Below, in pieces: positions 7,806 to 16,389 of a stretch of 52,351 nt of DNA (position 1 is its first letter; each line of letters starts with the position of its first letter). The notes beneath the pieces were generated by a model. It did not search any database. It saw only the letters and a list, made by a program, of their open reading frames with translations, and was not told where the DNA came from. This stretch comes from Flavobacteriales bacterium. GTDB lineage: Bacteria; Bacteroidota; Bacteroidia; Flavobacteriales_G; JALEGO01. The stretch covers positions 1 to 52,351 of the forward strand of contig JAHDCS010000008.1 of the NCBI GenBank assembly GCA_020629755.1, written 5' to 3'. Made by a program: the position numbers and the translations under genes.

Positions 7806-8693
7806 ATGACCAAGAAGAAGCCCGCATTAGGTAGAGGTTTAAGCGCATTATTAAAAAATGCAGAAACAGATGTCACCACCTCAAAAACCGATAGTAGCAC
7901 ACAAACTACCGCCGAAAGTATTTCAAAAGTCCTGATCTCTTCTATTGAAGTAAACCCGTTTCAGCCTCGAACAGAGTTTATTAAACAAGAGTTAGAAGAA
8001 CTTGCTGAATCCATAAAAATTCACGGAATTATTCAGCCTATAACCGTCAGAAAAATGGGCTACGACAAATACCAGCTTATTTCTGGCGAACGTCGATTTA
8101 GAGCCTCTAAATTAGCGGGGCTAACAGAAATACCTGCTTACATTAGAATTGCTGACGATCAAGCCATGCTTGAAATGGCCTTAATTGAAAACATTCAACG
8201 TAGCGAATTAGATGCTATGGAAGTGGCTTTTTCTCTACAAAGACTAAAAGAAGAATGTGGCATAACCCAAGAGGCTTTAGCCGATAGAGTAAGTAAAAAC
8301 AGAAGTACGGTTACGAATTATTTACGTTTATTAAAACTGCCTTCAGAAGTGCAAATTGCCATTCGCAAACGCTTAATCTCAATGGGGCATGCAAGAGCTA
8401 TTGCAGGCAGTAATGATGTGAATGAGCAATTGCAAATTCTAGAAAAAACCATCAAAGAAAAACTCTCAGTAAGAGCCGTTGAAAAATTAGTTAATACACA
8501 AGGTAAATCAGCCACTAATGAAACAAATAAAAAACAAGCCACTTGGCATTTATTTGCTGCCGACAAACTCTCTGATAAATTACAGACCAATGTAACTATT
8601 CAGTCGTCTTTAAAGGGCAAGGGCAAGTTGTCTATTCCGTTTAAAGACAAGGCTGATTTTCTTCGTATCTCAAAACTTTTAGGCATCAAATAA
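7806..8693 (+). CDS. parB: ParB/Spo0J chromosome-partitioning protein
   Basis: Counting from ATG 7806 the protein is 295 residues and begins MTKKKPALGRGLSALL, the usual ParB opening. The CTP-binding ParB/Srx fold includes GIIQPITVR (74-82), GERRFRAS (94-101) and ENIQRS (128-133). A helix-turn-helix (about 150-180) recognises parS, and a C-terminal dimerisation region follows. It loads and spreads around parS to position the origin with ParA. It heads a plus-strand run with DUF5683 (7-base gap), dapB and lepB, a gene order frequent in Bacteroidota. No parS palindrome was found in the window. Confidence 0.95.
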   Translation: MTKKKPALGRGLSALLKNAETDVTTSKTDSSTQTTAESISKVLISSIEVNPFQPRTEFIKQELEELAESIKIHGIIQPITVRKMGYDKYQLISGERRFRASKLAGLTEIPAYIRIADDQAMLEMALIENIQRSELDAMEVAFSLQRLKEECGITQEALADRVSKNRSTVTNYLRLLKLPSEVQIAIRKRLISMGHARAIAGSNDVNEQLQILEKTIKEKLSVRAVEKLVNTQGKSATNETNKKQATWHLFAADKLSDKLQTNVTIQSSLKGKGKLSIPFKDKADFLRISKLLGIK

Positions 8694-8700
8694 AAATCTA

Positions 8701-9297
8701 TTGCGCCTAGTATGTACCATAGCTCTTTTATTAAGTTATTATTCAATAGCTTTTTCTCAGACAGATAGTGTAAACACGCTTGTTATTGACTCTACAAGAA
8801 GCCAATCTATAGAGTCAGACAGCAGCAGTACTGCCCAAAAAAAACATTCTCCTTTTTTAGCAAGTATCCTTTCGACCGTAACCCCTGGACTAGGGCAAGT
8901 TTACAATAAAAAATATTGGAAAGTGCCCATTATATATGCTGGTTTAGGTGTAGGGTTTTATTTTGCCAATAAGAGTCGGAAAAAATACATCATGTATAGA
9001 GATGCGTATGTGTCTAGATTCAATGAACAAGAAGATTTGTTGCCCGAGTATAACCCACAAGCTCTTGATGACCTTCAGCAAACTGAGCGCGATAAAATGG
9101 AGCGTTTTTTCATCATTACCGGACTTTTTTACATCCTTAACATCATCGATGCCTCAGTAGATGCCCATTTATTTCACTTTGATGTTTCTGATGATTTAAG
9201 CTTTGATATTTCTCCAGGACAACCTACGCTTGATCTTAGTTCAAAAAGCATGCAAGCTCAGGATTTTTCATTCATGACTTTAAAAATTTCATTTTGA
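8701..9297 (+). CDS. DUF5683 membrane protein
   Basis: The 198-residue protein starts at TTG, 7 bases after parB. It has a signal peptide (ending AFSQ at about 20) and a serine/threonine-rich linker. The DUF5683 core contains ATVTPGLGQVYNKKYWK-like residues (the actual start of this piece is STVTPGLGQVY), a hydrophobic segment (about 78-92) and a second one (about 140-155). The family sits between parB and dapB in many Bacteroidota; its role is unknown. The last four bases overlap the dapB start. Confidence 0.82.
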   Translation: MRLVCTIALLLSYYSIAFSQTDSVNTLVIDSTRSQSIESDSSSTAQKKHSPFLASILSTVTPGLGQVYNKKYWKVPIIYAGLGVGFYFANKSRKKYIMYRDAYVSRFNEQEDLLPEYNPQALDDLQQTERDKMERFFIITGLFYILNIIDASVDAHLFHFDVSDDLSFDISPGQPTLDLSSKSMQAQDFSFMTLKISF

Positions 9298-10004
9298 AGG
9301 TTGCGCTAGTCGGATACGGAAAAATGGGCAAAGCGATTGAAGCAATTGCAGATCCTAAGCAATTTGATTTTAACTTAAAGATTACCTCTCAAAACATTGA
9401 TGAGTTTAAAAACTGTATACACTCTGATGTTGTGATTGACTTTTCTACGCCTGATGTCATTTTAAAACACATTGATTTTTATATTCAAAACAACCTGAAA
9501 GCTGTAATTGGCACCACTGGCTGGCATGATTCGATCAACCAAATCAAAGATCAGGTAAGTGCCTCAAAGTCTGGTTTAGTTTATGCTTCAAATTTTAGCA
9601 TTGGTGTTACTCTCTTTTTTGCTATTGCTGACTATGCCTCTAAAATAATAAATCAAAAACCATACGATGTTTCTATCCATGAAACCCACCACACTGAAAA
9701 GCTCGATGCGCCTAGTGGCACTGCCATCACCTTAGCTGAAAAGATTGTGAAAAATGATTCTACTAAACACACCTGGGCATTAGCCGAGCAAAATAATAGC
9801 AAAGAGATTCTTAACATTTTTTCACACCGAAAAGAAAATGTTGTTGGCCAACATATCGTTACATTTGAAAACCAAATTGATGAAATCCACCTTACCCACA
9901 ATGCTAAAAACAGAGAAGGCTTTGCAAAAGGCGCCCTGTTGGCCGCAGAATGGATTCAAAACAAAAATGGGTTTTATCAAATGAAAGATGTTTTAAATTT
10001 ATAA
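9294..10004 (+). CDS. dapB: 4-hydroxy-tetrahydrodipicolinate reductase
   Basis: The 236-residue enzyme reduces the DapA product with NAD(P)H in the diaminopimelate/lysine pathway, supplying peptidoglycan and lysine. The nucleotide-binding GYGKMGKAI (7-15), DFSTPD (49-54), GTTGW (73-77) and the signature HETHHTEKLDAPSGTA (129-144) are all present. Lys135 in that signature is the expected catalytic residue. The start is TTG at 9294, overlapping the previous stop as TTGA, which supports translational coupling. It precedes lepB by 3 bases. Confidence 0.95.
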   Translation: MKVALVGYGKMGKAIEAIADPKQFDFNLKITSQNIDEFKNCIHSDVVIDFSTPDVILKHIDFYIQNNLKAVIGTTGWHDSINQIKDQVSASKSGLVYASNFSIGVTLFFAIADYASKIINQKPYDVSIHETHHTEKLDAPSGTAITLAEKIVKNDSTKHTWALAEQNNSKEILNIFSHRKENVVGQHIVTFENQIDEIHLTHNAKNREGFAKGALLAAEWIQNKNGFYQMKDVLNL

Positions 10005-10007
10005 GCC

Positions 10008-11894
10008 ATGTATACAACTGTCATTATTTGTTATTTAATTGTTATCGCTTTTTACTGTGTAGTGCTTCCTGGGATTTTTGAAAAAGCAGACATTGAAAAA
10101 TCCAAAGGCTTTATTCCTCTCTATAATTTCTATGTGTTAATCACTAAAATGCTAGGCGAACCTTGGTATTGGACTTTGGTTTTGATCTTTCCAGGCATCA
10201 ACTTAATTATGCTGGCCTCGCTCAACGTAATGATTGGCAGGCGTTTTAATCTTTACACTCTTTCAGATACTATAAAACACATTTATTTGCCTTTTATTCA
10301 ATTGCCTACTTTTGCATTCACAGACAAACACCCTTACAAAGGCCCCATGGATTGGTCAGATGCTCAGATGCGTGAAAACCGAAAAGCAGGCGATCATTGG
10401 GTTTTATTTAATGCTGCGCCCATTCTAGGACATCTATTTTATTATGTTTTGGGGGGATCTAAACAAAAAAACAAAAAAAACACTACTCCGGTGTTTGAAT
10501 GGGGTGGCGCGCTCATTTTCGCGATTATTGCCGCTAGTATTATAAGAGGATATGCCTTAGAAGCCTTTACCATACCTACTTCATCTATGGAGAAAGATAT
10601 GCTTCGGGGGGATTTTTTATTTGTCTCTAAACTGCACTATGGGCTCAGACTGCCTGAAACCCCTTTATCGGTTCCGTTTATGCACAATACTTTACCGGGC
10701 ACAATTCCTTTTTTGGGCATAGATCTTCCTTGGAAGTACAAACCCTCTTATGTAAGAAAAGCATCTATCCCTTACACGCGATTGCCAAAACTATTTGACA
10801 TCAAGCGCTTTGACCGTGTGGTGTTTTATTTTCCGACTGGCGACACGGCACTTTTAGGCTATACTCCTCAAACAAGCGAATTACAAGGACATAATTATTA
10901 CTCTTTTTTGAGAAATCAAGCAAATATCCTTTACCAAATAGACTGTAGTCAACAAGCTAAAACGCCAACAGTAAATGAATACATTAATAAAAAAGGAATG
11001 TATGAAAATAAGGCTAGAACAATGCTTTTAGAAAACAACAACATGTTTGTAGATGGTGGCAGGAATGGTTTACAGAATTTAGACACTTACGGATATGCGG
11101 TAAGGCCCACAGATAAAAAAGAAAACTACATCAAACGATGTGTGGCCATCCCGGGCGATGTATTAGAGTTTAGAAATGGTGTATTGCATATCGATGGACA
11201 AAAAAATGAGGTGATGGGCACCCAACATTTTTATCAATGTACATTTAACAGAGCTTTATACAAAAAAGAACGGGCATTGCTTAAAGAACATTATGATATT
11301 ACTTCTGAAGATATTCGCGAAACAGCTCAACAATCCATCTATTTCATCAACATGAGCGATCAGATTCACAATGAATTGACCGGCTATTTTAAGCTATCTA
11401 ATTCTAAAAATACAACGCAACTTCAGCTCATTTCCTCTGAGATTACCAACGATCAAAAAGATTCTACCCTCACATTAAACAATATGGCCTTTGATATTTA
11501 TCCTAACGATCCGGCTTTTAACTGGACCAAAGACAATTTTGGCCCACTTTGGATGCCTAAACAAGGCGAAAGCATCGCATTAAACGATTCAACTTACATT
11601 CTATATAAAAGATGTATTCAAACATACGAAGGCAACACATTAGAGAAAAAAGCTGATGGCTTTTATATCAATGGCCAGAAAACAGACCGCTATACCTTCA
11701 AACAAGGCTATTACTTTTTAGTGGGTGACAACCGTCATAATTCGGCAGATTCGCGCTATTGGGGCTTTGTGCCTCACGACCATGTTGTGGGCAAGGCTGT
11801 GTTTCGCTGGATTTCTATTGATCCGGATTTGCCTTGGTCAAAGTTCATGGATAAAATGAGATGGAGCCGCTTTTTAAAAGTCGTGCATGACTAA
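10008..11894 (+). CDS. lepB: Signal peptidase I, long form
   Basis: This membrane serine protease (628 residues) removes signal peptides from Sec and T9SS cargo. It has N-terminal membrane segments (about 1-22 and 55-75) and a DUF5684-like front part. Another helix (about 165-183) precedes the catalytic serine in IPTSSMEKDM (Ser193). The catalytic lysine lies in YIKRCVAIPGD (Lys376), and GDNRHNSADSR lies near the end. The Ser-Lys spacing of about 180 residues is far longer than in E. coli LepB, although long forms are usual in this phylum. It overlaps the second signal peptidase gene by 8 bases. Confidence 0.93.
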   Translation: MYTTVIICYLIVIAFYCVVLPGIFEKADIEKSKGFIPLYNFYVLITKMLGEPWYWTLVLIFPGINLIMLASLNVMIGRRFNLYTLSDTIKHIYLPFIQLPTFAFTDKHPYKGPMDWSDAQMRENRKAGDHWVLFNAAPILGHLFYYVLGGSKQKNKKNTTPVFEWGGALIFAIIAASIIRGYALEAFTIPTSSMEKDMLRGDFLFVSKLHYGLRLPETPLSVPFMHNTLPGTIPFLGIDLPWKYKPSYVRKASIPYTRLPKLFDIKRFDRVVFYFPTGDTALLGYTPQTSELQGHNYYSFLRNQANILYQIDCSQQAKTPTVNEYINKKGMYENKARTMLLENNNMFVDGGRNGLQNLDTYGYAVRPTDKKENYIKRCVAIPGDVLEFRNGVLHIDGQKNEVMGTQHFYQCTFNRALYKKERALLKEHYDITSEDIRETAQQSIYFINMSDQIHNELTGYFKLSNSKNTTQLQLISSEITNDQKDSTLTLNNMAFDIYPNDPAFNWTKDNFGPLWMPKQGESIALNDSTYILYKRCIQTYEGNTLEKKADGFYINGQKTDRYTFKQGYYFLVGDNRHNSADSRYWGFVPHDHVVGKAVFRWISIDPDLPWSKFMDKMRWSRFLKVVHD

Positions 11895-12549
11895 AGCCCT
11901 TTCTTTCTTTTTTTTTCTTTTTATTCTTGCCCTTCTCTTTTATATAAAGCTTTTTTACTTTGACCTTTATTGGGTGGATGCCCACTCAATGGCACCCACT
12001 CTTTTAGATAAAGACCTTGTGGTTGTTCAAAAAAATATCAGCCCTCTTCAAAAACAGGATATTGTTCTTTCTTACCATCCTTATAAACCGTTAAAATTAA
12101 TAAAACGCATCGCCGCACTGCCCAAAAACACTCTAAACATTAACGATTTATATTACACTAAAAACGATAGTTTTTTAATCTATCAATACCGCATACACTT
12201 TTCTAAAAGCATGCACTGGCATGATTTTGAGCCTTTAAAAATATCTTCTGGAGGCAAACTAAATGCCTCGGGCAAAGATTGGCTTTTACCTTTGACACTT
12301 TCTCAAAAAAATAAAATTACCCAATGGCCATTTTATGAACATATTACCTTAGAAAAACTCAAAAATATCAACTTAGACAGTACTATTCACATTCCCGACA
12401 ATCATTACTTTATAATGGGCGACAACAGACCTCAGTCTAAAGACTCCAGACATTTCGGGAGCGTTCCCAGAACGTCCATCATCGGCAAGGCCATTTATAA
12501 AATTGATCTTCAGGCTAAAAAATTTGATTTAATTTTACAAAAAATTTAA
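11887..12549 (+). CDS. Second, short signal peptidase I
   Basis: The 220-residue S26 protease has one N-terminal membrane helix (about 5-27). The catalytic pair is conserved: Ser34 in DAHSMAPTLL and Lys73 in LIKRIAALP. The substrate-binding GDNRPQSKDSRHFGSVP is also present. It is translationally coupled to the long LepB by an 8-base overlap and may process a subset of exported proteins. Both copies look catalytically intact, so this is probably a functional paralogue rather than a decaying duplicate. Confidence 0.9.
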   Translation: MTKALSFFFFLFILALLFYIKLFYFDLYWVDAHSMAPTLLDKDLVVVQKNISPLQKQDIVLSYHPYKPLKLIKRIAALPKNTLNINDLYYTKNDSFLIYQYRIHFSKSMHWHDFEPLKISSGGKLNASGKDWLLPLTLSQKNKITQWPFYEHITLEKLKNINLDSTIHIPDNHYFIMGDNRPQSKDSRHFGSVPRTSIIGKAIYKIDLQAKKFDLILQKI

Positions 12550-12553
12550 CCGC

Positions 12554-13144
12554 TTGCTCTTAACTCCTTTATATCTTGGCCCTGTTAGTTATTATTCGGC
12601 CATTTTAAGCCATCATAATACTCCTGTTTTTGATGTGCATCAACACTACCAAAAACAATCTTACGTTAACCGAACCACTATTTATGGAGCCAATGGGGCC
12701 TTAAACTTAATCATCCCCATTCAACATGTGGGTCAAAAATTTTCTTTAAAAGAAGCAAAAATAGCACACGACTACCCCTGGAGAAAGCAACATGTAAAAT
12801 CTTTTATCTCAGCATACAGAACCTCGGCTTATTTCGAGTTTTTTGAGGATGATTTCATCCCATTAATCCAAAAAAAAGAAACCTTCTTGCTTGACTACAC
12901 CTATGCGTTACACCATTTCATTATGGGTATTATAAGCGCAGAACCAATCCCCCCAAAAAAAGAGAGCACAACGTATCTAAAAGAAACAAAAGACGATTAT
13001 AGAAATGTGTTTCATCCGAAGCAGAAACAAAATACCTCTACCCCTTATCCACAAGTATTTGAAAACAAACACGGCTTTATTAGTGATTTAAGTATTGTAG
13101 ATCTGATTTTTAACCTCGGAAATAAAACCAGTGCATACCTATGA
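12554..13144 (+). CDS. WbqC family protein
   Basis: The 196-residue protein starts at TTG, 4 bases after the second signal peptidase gene. It opens LLTPLYLGPVSYYSAI and contains HDYPWRKQHVKSFISAYR, typical of the WbqC family, which occurs beside lepB in many Bacteroidota and is elsewhere linked to polysaccharide or glycolipid assembly. The catalytic role is uncertain. Its end overlaps the next gene by 4 bases. Confidence 0.85.
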   Translation: MLLTPLYLGPVSYYSAILSHHNTPVFDVHQHYQKQSYVNRTTIYGANGALNLIIPIQHVGQKFSLKEAKIAHDYPWRKQHVKSFISAYRTSAYFEFFEDDFIPLIQKKETFLLDYTYALHHFIMGIISAEPIPPKKESTTYLKETKDDYRNVFHPKQKQNTSTPYPQVFENKHGFISDLSIVDLIFNLGNKTSAYL

Positions 13145-13881
13145 GATGGTCTTTTATCGTTCTGCTTTTTGCTTGTGCGGGCTGTCATAGCCATCAAATT
13201 AAATCAAAGGCTTATGCCAAAACCGGACGCATTCCGCTTTCAGACACTACCCTGATAGATGGTTCAATGCACAGCTTAATTAGCCCCTACAAAAGTCGTT
13301 TAGACGATCAAATGAATCGGGTGGTTTGCACCTCAAAAGTCGCGATGCCTCGCGTAAAAACAGAACCTGAGTCTTTATTAGGAAATTTTGTGAGTGACTT
13401 GTGCTACAATAGGTTAAAAAAAGAGCATGCTCATATTGATTTTTGTCTTTTAAATTTTGGGGGATTGCGAAACGCTTTGCCTAAAGGAGAAGTTAGCATC
13501 AGAGACATTTATCAGCTCATGCCTTTTGAAAACCAAATGGTTATTGTCTCTATTTCTTATGATAGCCTACAAAGCTTAACGCATTATCTCGCTGCAAAAC
13601 AAGGGCAACCTATTTCTGGTGCGACCATTCGCATAAAAAACCAACTCCCTGATTCTTTTACTATCAATGGAGCCGCTTTAACCGCCTCAAATAAAAAAAG
13701 GATTTTTCATGTTCTTACCTCTGATTACCTGGCAAAAGCAGGCGATCAAATGACTTTTTTTTCATCCCCCAAGAAACTGACGCCTTTAAATATTAAACTC
13801 CGAGATCTTATTATTGAGCATTGTAAAGATCAAAAATACATTAATAGTCAATTAGATAAGCGGGTAGAAATTTTAAAATGA
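13141..13881 (+). CDS. 5'-nucleotidase C-terminal domain lipoprotein
   Basis: The 246-residue protein has a lipoprotein signal (CAGC, lipidated Cys about 15). The remainder matches the substrate-binding C-terminal domain of UshA-type 5'-nucleotidases (LLGNFVSDL, NFGGLRNALPKGEVSIRDI, MPFENQMVIVSI). It lacks the metallophosphatase half, which is the next gene, so the two products probably assemble into one periplasmic nucleotidase. The order C-domain then N-domain excludes a simple frameshift of an ushA gene. The two genes overlap by ATGA. Confidence 0.88.
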   Translation: MRWSFIVLLFACAGCHSHQIKSKAYAKTGRIPLSDTTLIDGSMHSLISPYKSRLDDQMNRVVCTSKVAMPRVKTEPESLLGNFVSDLCYNRLKKEHAHIDFCLLNFGGLRNALPKGEVSIRDIYQLMPFENQMVIVSISYDSLQSLTHYLAAKQGQPISGATIRIKNQLPDSFTINGAALTASNKKRIFHVLTSDYLAKAGDQMTFFSSPKKLTPLNIKLRDLIIEHCKDQKYINSQLDKRVEILK

Positions 13882-14798
13882 AACGACGATCTTTTATTCA
13901 AAAAAGTGCTTTAGCAACTGCTGGATGGATGGCCACAAGCGGTTTTATCTCTTCTTCTAAATACACTAAAATCACGGTGCTTCATACCAATGACATGCAC
14001 AGTAATATACACCCTTTTTCTGTTAAGCATCCAAAATATCCTGGGTTAGGAGGGATAGAAAGACGAGGTGCCTTAATCAAAAAGATAAGGTCTGAAGAAA
14101 CGCATGTGTTATTACTAGATGCAGGTGATGTTTTTCAAGGCACACCTTACTTTAATTATTTTAAAGGCGAAATAGAATTTAAGGCCATGAGCATGATGGG
14201 CTATGATGCTGTTACAATGGGCAATCATGATTTTGACATTGGTCTAAATGGGTTTAAACAGGCTTTACCGCATGCCTCATTCTCTTTTTTATGTTCTAAT
14301 TATGATTTTTCTAATACTTTGCTAGAAGGTCTAACTGAGCCTTACAAAATTTTTAGGCGGGGGGATGTGAGAATTGGTCTATTTGGTTTAGGCGTTGAAT
14401 TAAAAGGTTTGGTTGATCCTGAACTTTATAAAGAAACTAAATATTTAAACCCCATTGAAATAGCAAATGATACTGCTTTATTCTTAAAGCAAGAAAAGCA
14501 ATGTGATGTTGTGATTTGCCTCTCTCATTTAGGCTATGCGTATAACACCAAAAAAATAAGTGACCTTTCTTTAGCTAGTCAAAGCGCTAATATTGATCTT
14601 ATTATTGGAGGACACACGCATACCTTTTTAGAAAAACCAACAAAAGTGAAAAATAAGGTGCATAAACCCGTTTTCATTAATCAAGTTGGATGGGCAGGAT
14701 TGCATCTGGGTAGGATTGAAATTTTTGTTGCTAAATCAACAATTAAAAATAATGAACAAAAAGTTCACTTTTTTCACAAAAAAAACACCCTGGTTTAA
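13878..14798 (+). CDS. Metallophosphatase, N-terminal half of a split 5'-nucleotidase
   Basis: The 306-residue protein has an N-terminus with RR (KRRSFIQKS) and a hydrophobic stretch, suggesting Tat or Sec export. Dimetal ligands of the calcineurin-like fold are visible: LHTNDMHSNIHP (35-46), DAGDVFQGTP (81-90), MGNHDFD (114-120) and GGHTHTFL further on. It should hydrolyse nucleotides or related phosphate esters in the periplasm, with the preceding gene providing the substrate-binding domain. Confidence 0.9.
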   Translation: MKRRSFIQKSALATAGWMATSGFISSSKYTKITVLHTNDMHSNIHPFSVKHPKYPGLGGIERRGALIKKIRSEETHVLLLDAGDVFQGTPYFNYFKGEIEFKAMSMMGYDAVTMGNHDFDIGLNGFKQALPHASFSFLCSNYDFSNTLLEGLTEPYKIFRRGDVRIGLFGLGVELKGLVDPELYKETKYLNPIEIANDTALFLKQEKQCDVVICLSHLGYAYNTKKISDLSLASQSANIDLIIGGHTHTFLEKPTKVKNKVHKPVFINQVGWAGLHLGRIEIFVAKSTIKNNEQKVHFFHKKNTLV

Positions 14799-14850
14799 AG
14801 GTAGTTATACTTTTTACAAAAAAAACAAGGGTGGTGTAGTTTTTTTTTTA
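14781..14850 (+). terminator. Candidate terminator after the 5'-nucleotidase genes
   Basis: A CACCCT arm (about 14786-14791) can pair with AGGGTG (about 14828-14833), and A/T tracts extend the helix into a run of ten T residues from about 14840. The loop is long (about 36 bases), so the call is moderate. The rest of the 149-base gap to dnaA shows no clear DnaA-box cluster. Confidence 0.4.
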
Positions 14851-14947
14851 CTTTTTTTTCTTCAATATTTGTGGTCGATTAGCCGATAAGCCAATAATGA
14901 CAATGCATTTGGCTTAAGTAGGTGTATTTTGAAAAAACGTATTTAAT

Positions 14948-16378
14948 ATGAAGAAACCGCACGAAAAATTGTGGGAAAACTGTCTGGATTTTATCAAAGA
15001 CAATGTCAGTATCCAAAGTTACAAAACCTGGTTTGAGCCCATTACTCCTTTAAAGCTCAAAGACAAAACCCTCACAATTCAAGTGCCCAGCCAGTTTTTT
15101 TATGAATGGCTTGAAGAACACTACATTGTTCTACTTAAAAAGACCATCAAAAAACAATTAGGGCAAGAAGGTAAATTGGAGTATAGCATTGTGATGGAAA
15201 ATTCTGCTAACAATAAAAAACCATATACCGTAAAGTTCCCAACATCTAATAGGAATGTGGTTAAAAATCAACCCTTATCTATGCCTATAGATGTAGATAA
15301 AAAGGTCATAAAAAATCCGTTCATTGTTCCTGGGCTTAAAAAAATAACCGTTGATTCAAGACTAAACCCAAATTACTCTTTTGAAAACTTCATTGAAGGA
15401 GACTTCAATAGACTAGCTAGGTCTGCAGGCTTTGCAGTTGCTAAAAAACCTGGCGGCACTGCATTTAACCCTTTGTTGCTCTACGGAGGTGTAGGGCTTG
15501 GAAAAACCCACTTAGCACACTCTATAGGGATTGAAATTAAGAAAAACAACCCTTCTAAAACTGTTTTATACGTTTCGTCTGAAAAATTCACGCATCAGTT
15601 TATTGAAGCTGTAAGAAATAACAACCAAAACGACTTCATCCATTTTTATCAACTCATGGATGTGCTTATTATTGACGATGTTCAGTTTTTCGCAGGCAAA
15701 GAAAAAACGCAAGATGTTTTCTTTCATATCTTTAACCACTTACACCAAAGTGGCAAACAACTTATTTTGACTTCTGACAAAGCGCCTGTAGAACTACAGG
15801 GCATGGAACAGCGCTTACTCTCTCGGTTTAAATGGGGGCTATCTGCTGATTTACAATCGCCTGATCTTGAATCTAGAATCGCTATACTAAATAAAAAAAT
15901 GTATAACGAAGGTATTGAACTCCCTAAAGATGTCATTGAATACATCGCCTATAGCATTACCGCTAACATAAGAGAATTAGAGGGCGCGTTAATCTCTATT
16001 ATTGCTCAGGCATCCTTAAACAAAAAAGCCGTTACGTTAGACCTCACAAAGCAAATGATTGACAAGTTTGTCAAAAATACCGCGCGTGAAGTCTCTATAG
16101 ATTATATTCAAAAAGTAGTCTGTGACTATTTTGATTTATCTGTTGAAGTGATGAAATCAAAAACACGAAAACGTGAGATTGTACAAGCCAGACAAATCTC
16201 TATGTATTTCGCCAAACAATTAACCAAATCTTCTTTGGCTAATATTGGCGCACATTGCGGCGGAAAAGACCACGCTACAGTTCTGCATGCGTTTAAAACC
16301 GTCAATAACCTTATAGAAACAGATAAGCGCTTCAAAGGCTATGTTAGCGACATTGAAAAAAGAATTGTCATTCAATAA
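14948..16378 (+). CDS. dnaA: Chromosomal replication initiator DnaA
   Basis: The 476-residue length is typical. Domain I covers about 1-80 and is followed by a variable linker. The AAA+ ATPase has Walker A GGVGLGKT (180-187) and Walker B LIIDDVQFF. The C-terminal DNA-binding domain carries the signature GGKDHATVLHAF. It binds DnaA boxes and opens the replication origin. It is followed after 11 bases by the low-molecular-weight phosphatase gene. No DnaA-box cluster is visible next to it, so the origin may lie elsewhere. Confidence 0.97.
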   Translation: MKKPHEKLWENCLDFIKDNVSIQSYKTWFEPITPLKLKDKTLTIQVPSQFFYEWLEEHYIVLLKKTIKKQLGQEGKLEYSIVMENSANNKKPYTVKFPTSNRNVVKNQPLSMPIDVDKKVIKNPFIVPGLKKITVDSRLNPNYSFENFIEGDFNRLARSAGFAVAKKPGGTAFNPLLLYGGVGLGKTHLAHSIGIEIKKNNPSKTVLYVSSEKFTHQFIEAVRNNNQNDFIHFYQLMDVLIIDDVQFFAGKEKTQDVFFHIFNHLHQSGKQLILTSDKAPVELQGMEQRLLSRFKWGLSADLQSPDLESRIAILNKKMYNEGIELPKDVIEYIAYSITANIRELEGALISIIAQASLNKKAVTLDLTKQMIDKFVKNTAREVSIDYIQKVVCDYFDLSVEVMKSKTRKREIVQARQISMYFAKQLTKSSLANIGAHCGGKDHATVLHAFKTVNNLIETDKRFKGYVSDIEKRIVIQ

Positions 16379-16389
16379 TTCACCATTCA

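Noticed and set aside
13045-13053. TTATCCACA, a perfect DnaA-box sequence
   Set aside because: It is a single copy inside the WbqC gene with no neighbouring boxes or AT-rich unwinding region, so it is not evidence for an origin.
13459-13465. GGGGGAT and similar five-G sites (also about 13764 and 22437)
   Set aside because: They have five rather than six G residues and were left out of the octamer count; they may be chance near-matches.
13141-14798. ushA broken by frameshift
   Set aside because: The domains are in reversed order, each gene has its own signal peptide, and they overlap as ATGA, so it is a natural two-gene arrangement.
14799-14947. Possible oriC in front of dnaA
   Set aside because: The gap has A/T tracts and a probable terminator but no cluster of DnaA boxes.
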